64,000 nucleotides of DNA from Letharia columbiana (GCF_014066305.1 NW_023501041.1:434001-498000), one strand, 5' to 3'; shown: positions 39,136-53,260, counted from the first letter of the stretch. The notes: a model not told the origin generated them from the letters alone. A program made the numbers and translations.

Positions 39136-40461
39136 AAAATATACTCTTATAAGTAATATAATAATTAAAGATTATATTATAAATTAAGAAAGTCGATAAT
39201 TTAATTATAAAGTTTTCTATTTTATTATTTATAATAATTTAAAAATCTATCTAAATTAAATTATAAGCTTTTAATTTATTATTATACTTATATATAGCTT
39301 AATATTAAACGATTTTAGAAGTTTATATAAAAGCTATATATTCTTAGTCTATAATATTACGCGTTTATTATAAATTATTAAAAGTTAAGAATCTATATTC
39401 TATTATTAGCGAATTTCGTATAAGAATAATAAAAAATCTTATTTAAAAAATTATTAGATAAAAAAGATTCTATCGCTTTCTATATCGTCTTAATAATAGA
39501 ACTTTATTAACGATACTTAATATTATTTCTAATTTTATCTATTATACTTAATGAAATTTCTTAAATAAATTTTTAAAATAAAGCTTTCGAAATTAATAGC
39601 GTAATCGATTTCTAATAATATTTAATTTCGCGAAGAGTAATAGCTAGTAAACTATAATTAGAAAGATAATTAGAAATATATATAAGACTAAACTTACTAT
39701 CTAGATGAAATCTATATAATTTTCTTACTTTAGATATATAATTAGCGACGCTTTTTCTCTTATTTATATTCTTTTTATTTATAATAGATTTTCTAGAAAT
39801 CTTATTATTTAACTTCTTAGCTACTTTTACTATTAATAATATTTAAAATACTATTTTATTTATCGCGATTATCGCTAAAAGTATATTAAATCTCCTCTTT
39901 CTAAATTTTTTATTATATTTTTTTTTTTTTAATAATTTATATATAGATAGACGTTCTTTAATTACCGCGATTTTTATATTTTTACTTTAGATATTACTAA
40001 AATTTCTACTCTTATAAATAATATCTTAATCTTAAGAGATAGCTTAATCTTAAAATAGAGTATTATTATTATTATTAAGTATATTATTATCGAATATATA
40101 TATTAACTCTTTATTCTTATTAATATATTTATAAATTTATTTAATTTAGAAAGTTAGATAATTAGAATAATAATTAGAAAAGAGAAAATTATATCTAAAC
40201 TCTTCTTTATTATAATAATTAGAATTATAAAAGTTATTTCTTCTTCTTCTAATCGCACTAATTACTTATATATTAAAATTAATAAATTTATATAAATTTG
40301 TTATAAAACTTATCGCTAAGTTATAATATTATTATTTTTATTATATATTAGAAGTTTTTAATCTTAAGCTTCTTTCGTAGTAAAGTCTATCTCTTCTTCT
40401 TCTAATATAATTAGATTTACTAGCGAACTACTCTTTAAATCTATTATTTAATTACTTCTAG

Positions 40462-40677
40462 AACTTTATAATTAATTACTTCTAGAATTTTCTAATTAAT
40501 TATCTCTAAAACTTTTTAATTAATTATCTCTAGAACTTTCTATCTAATTATCTCTAGAACTTTTTAATTAACTACTTTAAAAACTTTCTAATTAAATATC
40601 TCTAGAACTTTCTAATTAATTATTTTAAGAATTTTCTAATTTATTATTTTTAAAATCTTCTAGCTAATCTAATATTA
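40462..40677 (-). repeat. Nine 24-bp tandem repeats (copy 2)
   Basis: Same unit and number as 19335-19550, with one extra partial unit just before (40443-40461). Confidence 0.9.
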
Positions 40678-43000
40678 CTTTAGAATTAAAAAACTAAATA
40701 ACTAGTTAAGAGTTTATTAATAAAAATTCTTTATTAAAAATATTTATATTTATTATTATATCTTTTTAAATATAAGTATAAAATAAATAGTATTCTAAAA
40801 GTAAGCGGCTTAATTAATATTCTAATTATCTTTCTAATTATTCTTTAAAAAAGAAAACGCGTATAATAAATCGAAGGCGTAAAATAAAATCTAAAAAAAG
40901 ATAAATTTATTTTATAGAATTCTTAGATCTAGATTCTTAGAAGTTTAAAATAGATATTTATTATTATATAAAAGCTAAGAAAAGTCTATTATCGATAATA
41001 ATTCTTAAAGACTTTAATTAGATTATTAAATTTAAAAAAATTCGATTAAAATTCGACTTTATAATATTAAAAATTAACGCCGAATTTCTTTATAAATAAG
41101 AATTTAAAAAAACGCGAAAACGCGCTAGTAAATTAGCCTATTTTTTAATTAGCGTATTCTTAAATTTTCTTATATTCTAATTTTTTCTAATACTTTTTTT
41201 AATTATATTATCTTCTATAGTAATATAATTCTATTTAAATTTTCTTATTATTTCTATTATAATACTAATATACTCTTTATAATATATTCTTTAATATCTT
41301 ATAATAAGCTTTTTATATAAAAATTATTATTATAATTATCTTAAATAAGAATTTAATTAAATAAGTAAATTTATATACTTTTTATTATCTCTTAATATTA
41401 TAAAAGTTAATATTATTAATAAAGATAATAGCTTTAATTTATCTTATTATATTATCTCTAAAGAAATAAGAATATTGTAAAAGTTTAAGTAATAATAAGA
41501 TATAAAAAATAGTAGATAAATATTTTAAAAATAAGAATATAGTAAAGTCGCGTTAGTATTTAATAAGTTTAAATATATATAAATTATTAAGAGTAATTTT
41601 AAGAAAATAAAATAATATAAATATAATAGCGAAATAAATAGTTAAAAAAAGACTTTTAACTTTCTTAAAATATTAAAAAACTACTTTTAAGAAAAAGAAG
41701 AAAATAAAAGAGAGAATTATTAAATATATTATATATAATTAATATACTTATTATAAATTCTAATTATTATTATAATTATTCTAATATCTTTCTAATATTA
41801 TAGCTAATATTTACGCGTAATATTTTATATATTATATTAAAGATAATAAATTTTATAAATAATTAAATTCGTTAAATATAATTTCGATTTTAGATTTTAT
41901 TAAGAATATTAATATAGAGCGCGATAAGTAGCTCGATATAAAGAAAGAAGATAAAGATATAATTATTAATATATAATTAAATATTATTAATTAAAAGATT
42001 AAGTAATTTAAAAACTCTTAATTTCTTTTAGAGAATATAGATTTTTAAATAATATTAATAGAAAAGATATAAATATAAAAAAATTAAATATTTATCGATA
42101 TTTTTTTATTATAATAACGAGTATAGTAAACTATAATTAAATCTATTAGAAAGAAGATTAAATATCTAGAAATTTTTAAAGATATAATAAACTCTTAAAA
42201 GAATATCTATTCTTATTGCGTAGAAGTTTTATATAATTTATAAAAATTTTCTTAGAAAAGAATCGCTAAAATAATATTTATTAATATAAATTTTTTTTTA
42301 TATTAATTTTAATTTTAATATTCTAATTTATATTTAAATAGACTTATTATTTATATATTAATTTTATCTATATTAAACTTATTTATTAATTATCTTAAAT
42401 TATAAAATCTAAAAAAGTTTATTATCTTTCTCTTTTATATATATTTTTTATTAAGATAAAATATATAGTTTTTAGAAATTATATAGTATAGACGCTTAAG
42501 AATAAAAAAGAATAAATATCGTTATTAGAATCGACTAGATAATAATCTAAGAATTATAATATAATAAGATATAAATTTATATTTAATAAAGCGAGCGAAG
42601 AGATATAAGAGGCTTTTAAGCTTATTAATATTAAATTAATATATAAGAATATCGCTAATATATTTAAGCGATTTAAGCGTTTCTATAAGAATATAAATCG
42701 TTTAAATTTAAAATCTTAATAAGTTAATTATATAATTTTAATTCTAGATTAGAGATAAGAATATAAGTATTTTTCGCTATTATAATTATCTTTAAATAAT
42801 AATAATTAGAAAGATAATTAGAATTCTCTATCGCTATAAAAATATATATTATAATTTATAATTCTTTATATAATAAATTCTTTTTTTAATTAGATTATAT
42901 TTAAAAATTTTAAATAATAAGATATTATTTAATATGCGATTAAATATTTATATAAAAATAAGATATAGACTTTAATTTAATTAATAGACTTAATAAGAAA

Positions 43001-43688
43001 ATAGAAGTAAGCTCTTAAATAGATTAGATAAAATATAATAGATAAACGATAAGTAATTTCTAAGTCTAATTATTATTCTAATAAATAAATTTATATTTTA
43101 ATAATATTATATAAAAAAAGTACGTAAGCGTAATTTAAAGGAAGTCTAGAGTTTTACTTTTCGCGTAAATTATTATATATATAAATAAAGATAAAAGTTT
43201 AGATTATAAGAATATAAATAATATCGAAGCTAAATAAGATATAAGTATTAAAAATAATTTTATTATACGTATTAATAATTAAATAAATTTTATCTTTTAA
43301 ACTACTTAAATACGCGATATAGATTTTAATAATAAGCGCTATTATAGTTTAAATATAATAATATTAATATACTAACTAATTAATATCGAGCTATTATAAA
43401 AATCTTAAAATATTAAATATAATTACGTCTAAAAGATAAAATTATAAATCTTTATTAATATATAATTAATTTAATATATAGTAATAAAAAGTTTATTATA
43501 AAAGTTACGCTATTTAAGTTAATACTTTAATCTTAATTATTACTCTTATTATTATATAAGTAATATAAAGTTATCTTTTATTTAAATATATCTAATTCTT
43601 AATTCTAATTATTATTATAAATATCGTTAATTCGTTCTAGAATTATTAAATCTACTTTTATATATTTTCTATATTTTACTCTTTTTTT
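43001..43688 (+). repeat. 0.69-kb internal direct repeat, left member (copy 2)
   Basis: Equivalent of 21874-22561. Confidence 0.75.
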
Positions 43689-45532
43689 AATTAAATAGCG
43701 ATTAAACTTTAAATTAAAATAAATATTTAGAAGAGAAAAGTTTATAAGTGCTTAATTATATAATTTTATTTCTCTTATACTTCTTATAATTATTAGAATA
43801 ATTAATAATATATAATTATATTTTATAATTATATTTATAATAGTTAACTAATTTAATAACTAAAAATAAATATACTCTCTTTTTACTTTAAACGACTTAG
43901 CTAAAATAATTATAAGATTTAAATTCTTTTTTTATAATATAACTCGTTTTTTATATATTATATAAAGATAAGTATCTATTTAAATAGAAATTATTAGAGC
44001 TAATTATAAAGCGTAGTAATAAAAAATTTACTCTTAAACTAACGAATTAGAAAAACTTCTATTATCTTATATAATATTTTAAAAGTAAATCTTTAAATAT
44101 AATAGCGCTTTAATAGATTTTAATTAAGTATAATTTAACGAATTAGATACTAAAAGAAGAGTTTCGAAATTATAAGATTAATCGACTTTTAATAACGATA
44201 GATCTCGTATAAAGCTTAAGCTATAGCTCGCGTTAATTATATATAATAAATATAATAATAATTAAAAAAATATATTATCTAATTTCTATTAACGTCTTAA
44301 TATTATTAAAATAGAGATAATATTTATTAAAGCGATAGCGATAGTAATTAAAGTAGCGGTAATATCTAATAAAGACTTTACTTTAACGCTATATTTAGCA
44401 CTCTAAAATAATATTAACTTTTTTAAAAAATTATTAATAATAGATTAAGCGTATATAAATTAAGCTCTTTACGTAATCTATTTATATATTAGCTTAAAAT
44501 TATTAAAAAATAAAAAATAAATATATAACTTAATAACTATATTATACTTTTAATATTACTATAATAATATTAAGTTATTTAAATAAAAATCTAATATATA
44601 AAGAAGATAGTCTAATAATAAAAAGAATTAATATAAAAAGAAAGTCTTAAAGAGAAAGAAGAGGGGAAGAAAAGCTTAAATATCTATCGCGCGTACTAAA
44701 TTTTTAAATTACTTTAAATTATCTAACTTAAATTAGATATTAATAAAACGCTTTCTCTTTAATTTTAAAGATTTAAACTTAAACAAATTATATTTATTAA
44801 GTATTATTATCTAATATAATCTTAATTACTTTTATAATAATTATAGTTATTATTATAATCTATATAGATTAAAAGATAAAAAATTTAAGAGAGCGAGTTA
44901 GTAAATAACTATTTTTATCTAATTTAGCTAGCGCTAAACTACTATAACTTATTAAAATTTTTATATATTTTATTCTTACTTTCTTATCTTTAAATCTTAC
45001 TATTTTTATAAGAATAATTATTCTTTAAATTAAACTTTATAATAATATATTTAAAATAATATATAATATATATTCTCTTTATTTCTAATATCGATATTTA
45101 TTAGAATTAACGCACTTTTTAATAAAACGAGCTTTAATTAAAATTAAGAATAGCTTAATATTTATAAATATTTATATAAACCCTTTAATTTTTTTATATA
45201 TATTTATTAATTTATCTTTTTATAATAATTAAAGTAGAAGAGATTAAATCTAATAATTTATTATAATAAATATTAAATATTAATAATAATAGCGATATTA
45301 AAGAGTCTTAATATAAGTTAATTAAATAATAATTAAATTCTTAATTAAAATAAAAAATAAAGAATAAGCTTAATTAAAATAAAAATATTAAGAGATCGCG
45401 ATAGCGAATAAATATATTTATATCTAAAAAGAAACTAGTTAAGAAAATAAAGAAAGTCGATATCTTAATTATTAACTACGCTATAATTATTAAAAAGTAT
45501 AAAATTAAATATATTAATATATTATTATTATA

Positions 45533-46217
45533 ATAGAAGTAAGTTTTTAAATAAATTAGATAAGATATAATAGATAAATAATAAATAATCTCTAATTCTA
45601 ATTATTATTTTAATAGATTTATATTTTAATAGTATTATATAAGAAAAATATATAAGCGTAATTACGAAGAAGTTTAAAGTTTCGCTTATCGCGTAAATTA
45701 TTATATATATAAATAAAAATGAAAACTCGAATTAAGAGGAAATAAATAATATCGAAGTTAAATAAGATATAAGTATTAAGAATAATTCTATTATACGCGC
45801 TAATAATTAAGTAAATCTTATCTTTTAAGCTATTTAAGAGTATAATATAGAACTTAATAATAAGCGCTATTATAGTTTAGATATAATAATATTAACGCGC
45901 TAGCTAATAAATATTAAATTATTATAAAAATCTTAAAATATTAAATATAATTATATCTAGAAGATAGAATTATAGATCTTTATTTATATATAATTAATCT
46001 AGCGTATAGTAATAAAAAGTTTACTACGAAAGCTATATTATCTAAATTAATATTCTAATCTTAATTACTACTATCGCTATTATACGAGTAATATAAAATT
46101 ATCTTTTATTTAAGTATATCTAATTCTTAATTCTAATTATTATTATAAGTATCGTTAATTTATTCTAGAATTATCAAATATACTTTTATATACTTTTTAT
46201 ATCTAATCTTTTTTTTA
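45533..46217 (+). repeat. 0.69-kb internal direct repeat, right member (copy 2)
   Basis: Equivalent of 24407-25091, so the duplication predates the spread of the element. Confidence 0.75.
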
Positions 46218-46602
46218 TATATCGCGAGAAGATAATTTAAAGAAATATAACTTATTATATTAAGCTACGATACTTTTAAGAGAATATTAAGAAATATATT
46301 AACTTTTCTAAATTAATAATTTAATAAGAAGACTATAATTATAATACGTATAATTTTATATTAAATAGCGATATCGAAAATATATAATAGGCGTATAAAA
46401 TTATCGTCGATGATTTTAATTATAAAGTGCCAACGGATTTCGCGCGGTTAATACTAGAGGAAGATAAGCTTTTCTTATTATTAGTAGATATAACTCGCTT
46501 TCTTTTATATATATAAAGTAATAAAATATAATTATATTTAATTCTATATCTTATTAATTTAGCGTAATTATTAATTAGAATAATAATTAGAATATCTACT
46601 TC

Positions 46603-46806
46603 TAAATATAGAAATTCTAGTCGAGATATTTCATATATATACTATTCTATAATATAATATTATAGATATATTATATCGTAGAATATCTCGCTAAGATTCT
46701 ATACTATATTAGATATGAAATTATATAAATTTTAATAACTTATATTATATTAGAGTATAATATGGCAGATTAATATCCTATATTATACTATATCTTTTCG
46801 ACTAGT
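46603..46806 (-). repeat. Right terminal inverted repeat, copy 2
   Basis: Pairs with 27222-27436 and is followed directly by the perfect 10-bp target duplicate AAATAAGTAT. Confidence 0.85.
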
Positions 46807-46816
46807 AAATAAGTAT

Positions 46817-48139
46817 TTAAAAAAGAGTTTCATAATATCTAGTTATACTTCGTTCGCATCTCCTATTCTATTTATCGAGAAACTAAATAAAGGCCTATAC
46901 TTTTATATAGACTATCGAAGACTAAATGTTATTATTAAGAGAAATCGATATCCAATTCCATTAATAGACGAGATTCTCGCGAGAATTTAGGGCTATAAAT
47001 ATCTTACTCGATTAGATATTATAGTTATATTTAATAAATTACGTATATATCTTAATAGTAAGAATTTTACTATATTTATTATCTTTCTCGATATATATAA
47101 GTATTAAATACTCTTCTTCGATCTAATTAATAGCTTAGTTATCTATTAATAATATATAAATAATATTCTATTCGAGTATCTAAATAACTTCTATTAAGTC
47201 TATCTCGATAATATTCTTATTTATAATTAATTAAGAAAGAAATATATATTATATATTTAAAAGATTCTTTAGAAGTTATAAGAGATCGAATTATAAATAG
47301 ATATTTTTAAATACGAATTTTATATCTAGAAGATAAAATTTTTAGAAACTTTTATTTCGATTAATGGTTTATAAATAAACTCTATTAAAATTTAAGCTAT
47401 TATTAAATAATTTACTTCTATTAATTTAAAGAAGATATAGACCTTTATTAACTTTTATAACTTCTATTATTAATTTATAAGAGATTTCTCGAAGATTGTG
47501 AAATTAATAATAAAACTTATAGTTAAGAAAGTAATATTTAATTAGTTATCGATCTATTAGAAAGCTTTTTATTTATTAAAGATAGCTATTATAAAAGCTT
47601 CGATTCTATACTATTTCGATAGATTAAAAAATATTATACTCGAAATAAACTTCTCTAATTACGTTAATAATAATATTCTATTCTAGTATAATAATAACGA
47701 AGTCTTATATCTAATAGCTTTTTATAATAAGAATTTTATTCTAGCTAAGTATAATTATTAGATTTACGATAAGAAGTTATTAGCTATTATTCGCTATTTA
47801 AAATACTAGCGTTTTAAATTAAAATATATTAATATCTCTATTAAGATCTTTATAAACTATAAGAGCTTAATATACTTTATTAAAGAAAAGAACTTAAGTC
47901 GTCGTTAAGCTCGCTATTTAGATATACTATTCGAATTTAATATTAAAATTATCTATCGCCTAAGGCCTTAAAACGTTAAGGTCGATATACTTATATATAT
48001 AGTCGATTTTAAGTCGAATAGTCTAGAGAACGAACGCTTAAAGTAGTAATATTAGATAATACTTATATCTAATCGCTTAGAACTTAATAATAGAAATATT
48101 AGAATTTATATTATTAATAACTTTATCTTCTATAGAATA
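46817..48139 (+). pseudogene. Chromovirus reverse transcriptase and RNase H
   Basis: Unmistakable Ty3/gypsy RT in one frame: SPILFIEK, IDYRRLN at about 46909-46930, RYPIPLIDE, YLTRLDI, and the catalytic box YLDNILIY at 47201-47224, in which the second Asp of the usual LDD is Asn (GAT to AAT), a RIP-type loss. The RNase H part follows, with KLLAIIRYLKY near 47780 and a later block with NLSRR and RYLDILFEFN. Stops are only TAA/TAG at expected Gln/Trp positions. The frame runs to 48139, where the first 2.36-kb element inserted. Confidence 0.9.
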
Positions 48140-50504
48140 AGTAAAGACCTATGAATTAAATTTATAAAGTTAAATTTTTCGAAGCTAAATCGAATTTTAG
48201 CCCTAGCTCTAAGTTAAATCGAACTCTAATCGCTTACTATACGTTTTTAACCTACTTTTATTACTATAAAATTAATTTAATCTATATAGTATATAGATAT
48301 ATATATGCGAAGAGAGGCGCGCTAAGGCCTAATTAGAAAGATATAATAATTATTTATAAAAAATAGAGAAAGACTATATTCTTATAATAAGAAGTATCGA
48401 AATATCGAAAAGAAATAAAGATAACGTATTAATTAGTGGTATAAATTCTATAATATCTTCTATCGTAGTGAAATTTTTCGAATAATAAAATAGCTATAGA
48501 TATTAAACGATTTTAATTTATCTAAATATATATCGTTTCGAAGTAATAATTTAATATAAAATCGTGGAGAGTATATAATGTGGGATTTTGAAGAGTTAAG
48601 TCGTATTCTTAATGATAATAATTTTATTACCACTTAATTTCTTCATAGTATTCTTCAAATTTATCTATTATAATTTCTTCTCTTACTTCTTAATATAGTA
48701 AGAATAATAAATTAAGTTATAATAATATTCTTCGCTTACTAAGTAATAATTTAATATAAAATCGTAGAGAGTATATAACGTAAGATTTTAGAGAGCTAAG
48801 CCGTATTTTTAATAATAATAATCTTATTATTACTTAGTTTCTTCGTAATATTCTCTATAGTATTCTCTATAGTATTCTCCGCATTTATCTATTATAGTTT
48901 CTCCTCTTACTTCTTAATATAGTAAAAATAATAAATTAAGTTATAATAATATTCTTCGCTTATTAAATAATAATTTAATATAAAATTATAAAGAGTATAT
49001 AATGTGAAATCTTAAAGAGCTAAGTTATATTCTTAATATTAAGAGTCTTATTATCGCTTAATTTCTTTATAATATTCTTTGCATTTATCTATTATAGTTT
49101 CTTCTCTTACTTCTTTTTTTTATAGAGTATTAGATTAAGTAATTAGCTAAGTAATTTAACTAAGTAAATAACTAATATAATATAGAATCTTAGAGAGCTA
49201 AATCGTATTTTTAATAATAATAATTTTATTACCGCTTAATTTCTTTATAGTATTCTTTATATTTATCTATTATAATTTCTTCTCTTACTTCTTAATATAA
49301 TAAGAATAATAGACTAAGTTATAATAATATTCTTCGCTTATTAAGTAATAATTTAATATAGAATTATAGAGAGTATATAACGTGAGATCTTAAAGAGCTA
49401 AGCTATATTCTTAATAATAATAATCTTATTATTACTTAATTTCTTCGTAGTATTCTTCGCATTTATCTATTATAGTTTCTTCTCTTATTTCTTAATATAA
49501 TAAAAATAATAGATTAAGTTATAATAGTATTCTTCGCTTATTAAATAATAATTTAATATAAAATCGTAGAGAGTATATAACGTGAGATCTTAAAGAGCTA
49601 AGTCTATTCTTAATACTAAGAGTCTTATTATCGCTTAATTTCTTTATAGTATTATTTATATTCGTTTACTATAATAACTTCTTTTATATTAATTAAATAA
49701 ATTAATATAAGATTATAGAAAGTAGATTTATTATATTATTACTACTAATAATTATCTTTATAATATTCTTTATAGTATTCTCTATATTCGTCTATTATAG
49801 ATTCTTCTCTTATTTAATTAAGTGAATTAAATTAAATATACGTTTAATATAATTATAATATTTAAATATTAATTTAATCTATTTATCGCTAATTTAAAAG
49901 AAGTATATAAAGAAGAACGTATTCGTTTAAGCTCTTTTTAAGAGTTTTTTAACGCGTTTATAAGTAGTAATAGATAGCTATTAAGCTCGCTTACGGCCTC
50001 GATTATTAATAATAATAAATTTATCGAGAGATAATTTAAGGGCGTTAATAAGGGGCTCTAATTAGATAAAGAGTATCGAAGATAATTATATTTATATTAA
50101 TGAAATTAATAGAATTAATAAAATTAATAGAATAATAAAAGAATAATAAATAGGTAAAAGAATTATTATTCGATCTCGAACGCGTCTAATATAACTACTA
50201 TAACTATTATATTTAAATATTTATTTAATTTATTAATAGTAGATTAAACTTTATAATTTTTATAGCGTTAGAAAGCGTATACTAAGCTCTATAATTTACG
50301 AAATTATAAAGAAATAGTATTCGTAGAGAGCTAGTTATTTTAGAGTATAAGACTTCTATATATAGATTTTTAATAATTATAAACGCTAATTTATTTACCC
50401 GCGATATCTAATTAAAAAGCGTAGATCTAATAAATTAATAATTAGCTATATATATAAATTCAAGATTTTCTAATTTAACTCTATCTTATTCTTTTATATA
50501 TATT
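48140..50504 (+). mobile_element. 2.36-kb non-coding element, copy 1
   Basis: 2365 bp beginning AGTAAAGACCTATGAATTAA and ending TTTTATATATAT, repeated as 50896-53256. It is flanked by AATA at 48136-48139 and 50505-50508; removal restores the chromovirus frame between RNase H and integrase. It has no TG...CA ends, no clear inverted repeats beyond AGTA/TACT, and no coding domain that I recognise. About half is an array of ~160-224-bp tandem units (48541-49810); a short run of 9-bp AATTAATAG-like units lies near 50096-50156. Class unknown: a non-autonomous DNA element and a mutated long solo LTR are both possible. Confidence 0.8.
48541..49810 (+). repeat. Tandem array of ~200-bp units in 2.36-kb element, copy 1
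   Basis: About seven units start near 48541, 48741, 48965, 49160, 49343, 49543 and 49700. Each has an AAGTAATAATTTAATATA-like head, a GAGAGTATATAA segment and a TTCTTCTCTTACTTCTTA tail. Unit length varies from 160 to 224 bp. Confidence 0.8.
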
Positions 50505-50508
50505 AATA

Positions 50509-50895
50509 GTCTAGAAAAATAAGACTAATAAGTTTTATAACGAAATTTATAAGGCGATTACGAAAGGTAAGAATAAACTCCGCGGAGTTATATTTAATAA
50601 GTACTCTATAGAGAATAGAATACTCTATTATAAGAATCGCTTATAGATATTAGAAGATCTATATATCGACGTTATTCGCGAAGTATATAATTAATTTTTA
50701 TATAAATATCTCGATATAGTCTATATCTATAAGCTACTTAAGTAAGAATATTATTAATAAGATATAAAAGCTATTATTACTATCTATATTCGAAACTACT
50801 ACGTCTATTATAAATCTAAGATTCCTCGCGATTAAGAATATAGTCTATTATAATCTCTATTAATTTCTTAAAAGTAATAATAGAATATCTCGATA
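50509..50895 (+). pseudogene. Chromovirus integrase zinc-binding domain
   Basis: This is the segment between the two 2.36-kb insertions. Its frame continues that of RNase H after removal of the first insertion. It reads ILYYKNRL, DVIREVY, YKYLDIVYIYKLLK and IRNYYVYYKSKIPRD, the H-H-C-C integrase N-terminal module with His/Cys turned to Tyr by RIP. It ends in a NISI block that joins the integrase core at 53261. Confidence 0.8.
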
Positions 50896-53256
50896 AGTAA
50901 AGGCCTATGAATTAAATTTATGAAGTTAGATTTTTCTAAGTCAAATCGAATTTTAGCCTTAGCTCTAAGTTAAATTAAACTCTAATCGCTTACTATACGT
51001 TTTTAATCTACTTTTATTACTATAAAATTAATTTAATCTATATAATATATAAGTATATATATGTGAAGAGAGGCGCGCTAAGATCTAATTAGAAAGATAT
51101 AATAATTATTTATAAAAAATAGAGAAAGATTATATTCTTATAATAAGAAGTATCGAAATATCGAAAAGAAATAAAGATAATATATTAATTAGTGATGTGA
51201 ATTTCATAATATCTTCTATCGTAGTAAAATTTTTCGAATAATAAAATAGCTATAGATATTAAACGATTTTAATTCATTTAAATATATATCGTTTCGAAGT
51301 AATAATTTAATATGAAATCGTAAAGAGTATATAACGTAGAATCTTAAAGAGCTAAGTCGTATTCTTAACGATAGTAGCCTTATTATCCACTTAATTTCTT
51401 CGTAATATTCTTTATATTTACTTATTATAATTCCTTCTCTTACTTCTTAATATAATAAAAATAATAGATTAAATTATAGTAGTATTCTTCGCTTACTAAG
51501 TAATAATTTAATATAAAATTATAGAGAGTATATAACGTGGGATTTTAGAGAGCTAAGTCGTATTCTTAATAATAGTAATCTTATTATTACTTAGTTTCTT
51601 CGTAGTATTCTTTATAATATTCTCCGTAGTATTCTCTATATTTATCTATTATAGTTTCTCTTTTTACTTCTTAATATAATAGAGATAATAAATTAAATTA
51701 TAGTAGTATTCTTCGCTTACTAAATAATAATTTAATATAGAATTATAAAGAGTATATAACGTAAAATTTTAGAGAGCTAAGTTATATTCTTAGTATTAAG
51801 AGCTTTATTATTACTTAATTTCTTTATAATATTCTTCGCATTTATCTATTATAGTTTCTTCTCTTACTCTTTCTTTTATAAAGTATTAAACTAAGTAACT
51901 AGCTAAGTAATTAACTAAGTAAATAATTAATATAATATAGAATCTTAAAGAGCTAAGTTATATTCTTAATAATAATAACTTTATTATCGCTTAATTTCTT
52001 TATAATATTCTCCGTATTTATCTATTATAATTTCTTCTCTTACTTCTTAATATAGTAGAAATAATAGATTAAATTATAATAATATTCTTTACTTATTAAG
52101 TAATAATTTAATATAAAATTATAGAGAGTATAAAACGTAGGATTTTAAAGAGCTAAGCCGTATTCTTAATAATAATAATTTTATTATTACTTAATTTCTT
52201 TATAGTATTCTTCGTATTTATCTATTATAATTTCTTCTCTTACTTCTTAATATAGTAGAAATAATAAATTAAGTTATAATAGTATTCTTCGCTTATTAAA
52301 TAATAATTTAATATAAAATCGTAAAGAGTATATAACGTGAGATCTTAAAGAGCTAAGTCTATTCTTAATATTAGAAATCTTATTATCGCTTAATTTCTTT
52401 ATAATATTCTTCGTATTCGCTTATTATAATAACTTCTCTTATACTAGCTAAGTAAATTAATATAAGATTATAAAGAGTAAATTTATTATATTATTATTAC
52501 TAATAACTATCTTCGTAATATTCTTTATAATATTCTTTATATTTATTTATTATAGATTCTTCTCTTATTTAACTAAGTAATTAAATCGAACGCGTTTAAT
52601 ATAATTATAATATTTGAATATTAGTTTAATCTATCTATCGCTAACTTAAGAGAAGTATATAAAGAAAAACGTATTCGTTTAAGCTCTTTTAAAGAGTTTT
52701 TCAGCGCGTTTATAAGTAGTAATAAATATCTATTAAACTCGCTTATAGTCTTAATTATTAATAATAACGAATTTATTAAGAAATAATCTAAGAGCGTTAA
52801 TAAGAGGCTCTAATTAGATAAGAGATATCGAAGATAATTATATTTATATTAATAAAATTAATAGAATTAATAGAATTAGTAGAATAATAAAAGAATAATA
52901 AATAGATAAAAGAATTATTATTCGATCTTAAATACGTCTGATATAACTATTATAATTATTATATTTAAATATTTATTTAATTTACTAATAGTAGATTAAA
53001 CTTTATAATTTTTATAGCGTTAGAAAGCGTATATTAAGTTCTATAATTTACGAAATTATAAAGAAATAATATTCGTAGAGAGCTGATTATTTTAGAGTGT
53101 AAGACTTCTATATATAGATTTTTAATAATTATAAACGCTAATTTATTTACTCGCAATATCTAATTAAAAAGCGTAGATCTAACGAATTTATAATTAACTA
53201 TATATATAAATTTAAGATTTTCTAGTTTAGCTCTATCTTATTCTTTTATATATACT
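50896..53256 (+). mobile_element. 2.36-kb non-coding element, copy 2
   Basis: 2361 bp, same orientation as 48140-50504. It is flanked by GATA at 50892-50895 and AATA at 53257-53260 (one G/A transition apart). Removing it joins NISI to DFVIS of the integrase core in frame. The copies differ mainly by transitions. Confidence 0.8.
51298..52570 (+). repeat. Tandem array of ~200-bp units in 2.36-kb element, copy 2
   Basis: Same unit structure and order as 48541-49810. Confidence 0.75.
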
Positions 53257-53260
53257 AATA

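Larger units (their letters stand above)
27222..46806 (+). mobile_element. 19.6-kb TIR element, copy 2 (MULE-like, unclassified)
   Basis: A 19,585-bp copy of the element at 6052-25680, collinear and in the same orientation. Ends are ACTAGCCGGAAAGG and CTTTTCGACTAGT with inverted repeats at 27222-27436 and 46603-46806. Flanks are AAATAAGTAT at 27212-27221 and 46807-46816, a perfect 10-bp duplication; excision with one duplicate rejoins KYLNKY to LKKSF in the chromovirus RT. Differences from copy 1 are mostly transitions plus small indels, so the copies were mutated independently. The segment near 46420-46500 is less mutated here than in copy 1 and reads VPTDFARLILEEDKLFLLLV, of unknown family. 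Confidence 0.85.

Noticed and set aside
6052..46806. Starship or Maverick/Polinton identity for the 19.6-kb element
   Set aside because: Starships rely on a tyrosine-recombinase captain and usually lack such symmetric long inverted repeats; Mavericks make 5-6-bp duplications. Neither fits the ~10-bp duplication, and no diagnostic protein was recognised. Not formally excluded.
48541..49810. CRISPR-like array
   Set aside because: Units are long tandem repeats of variable length without short repeats separated by unique spacers, and the genome is fungal.
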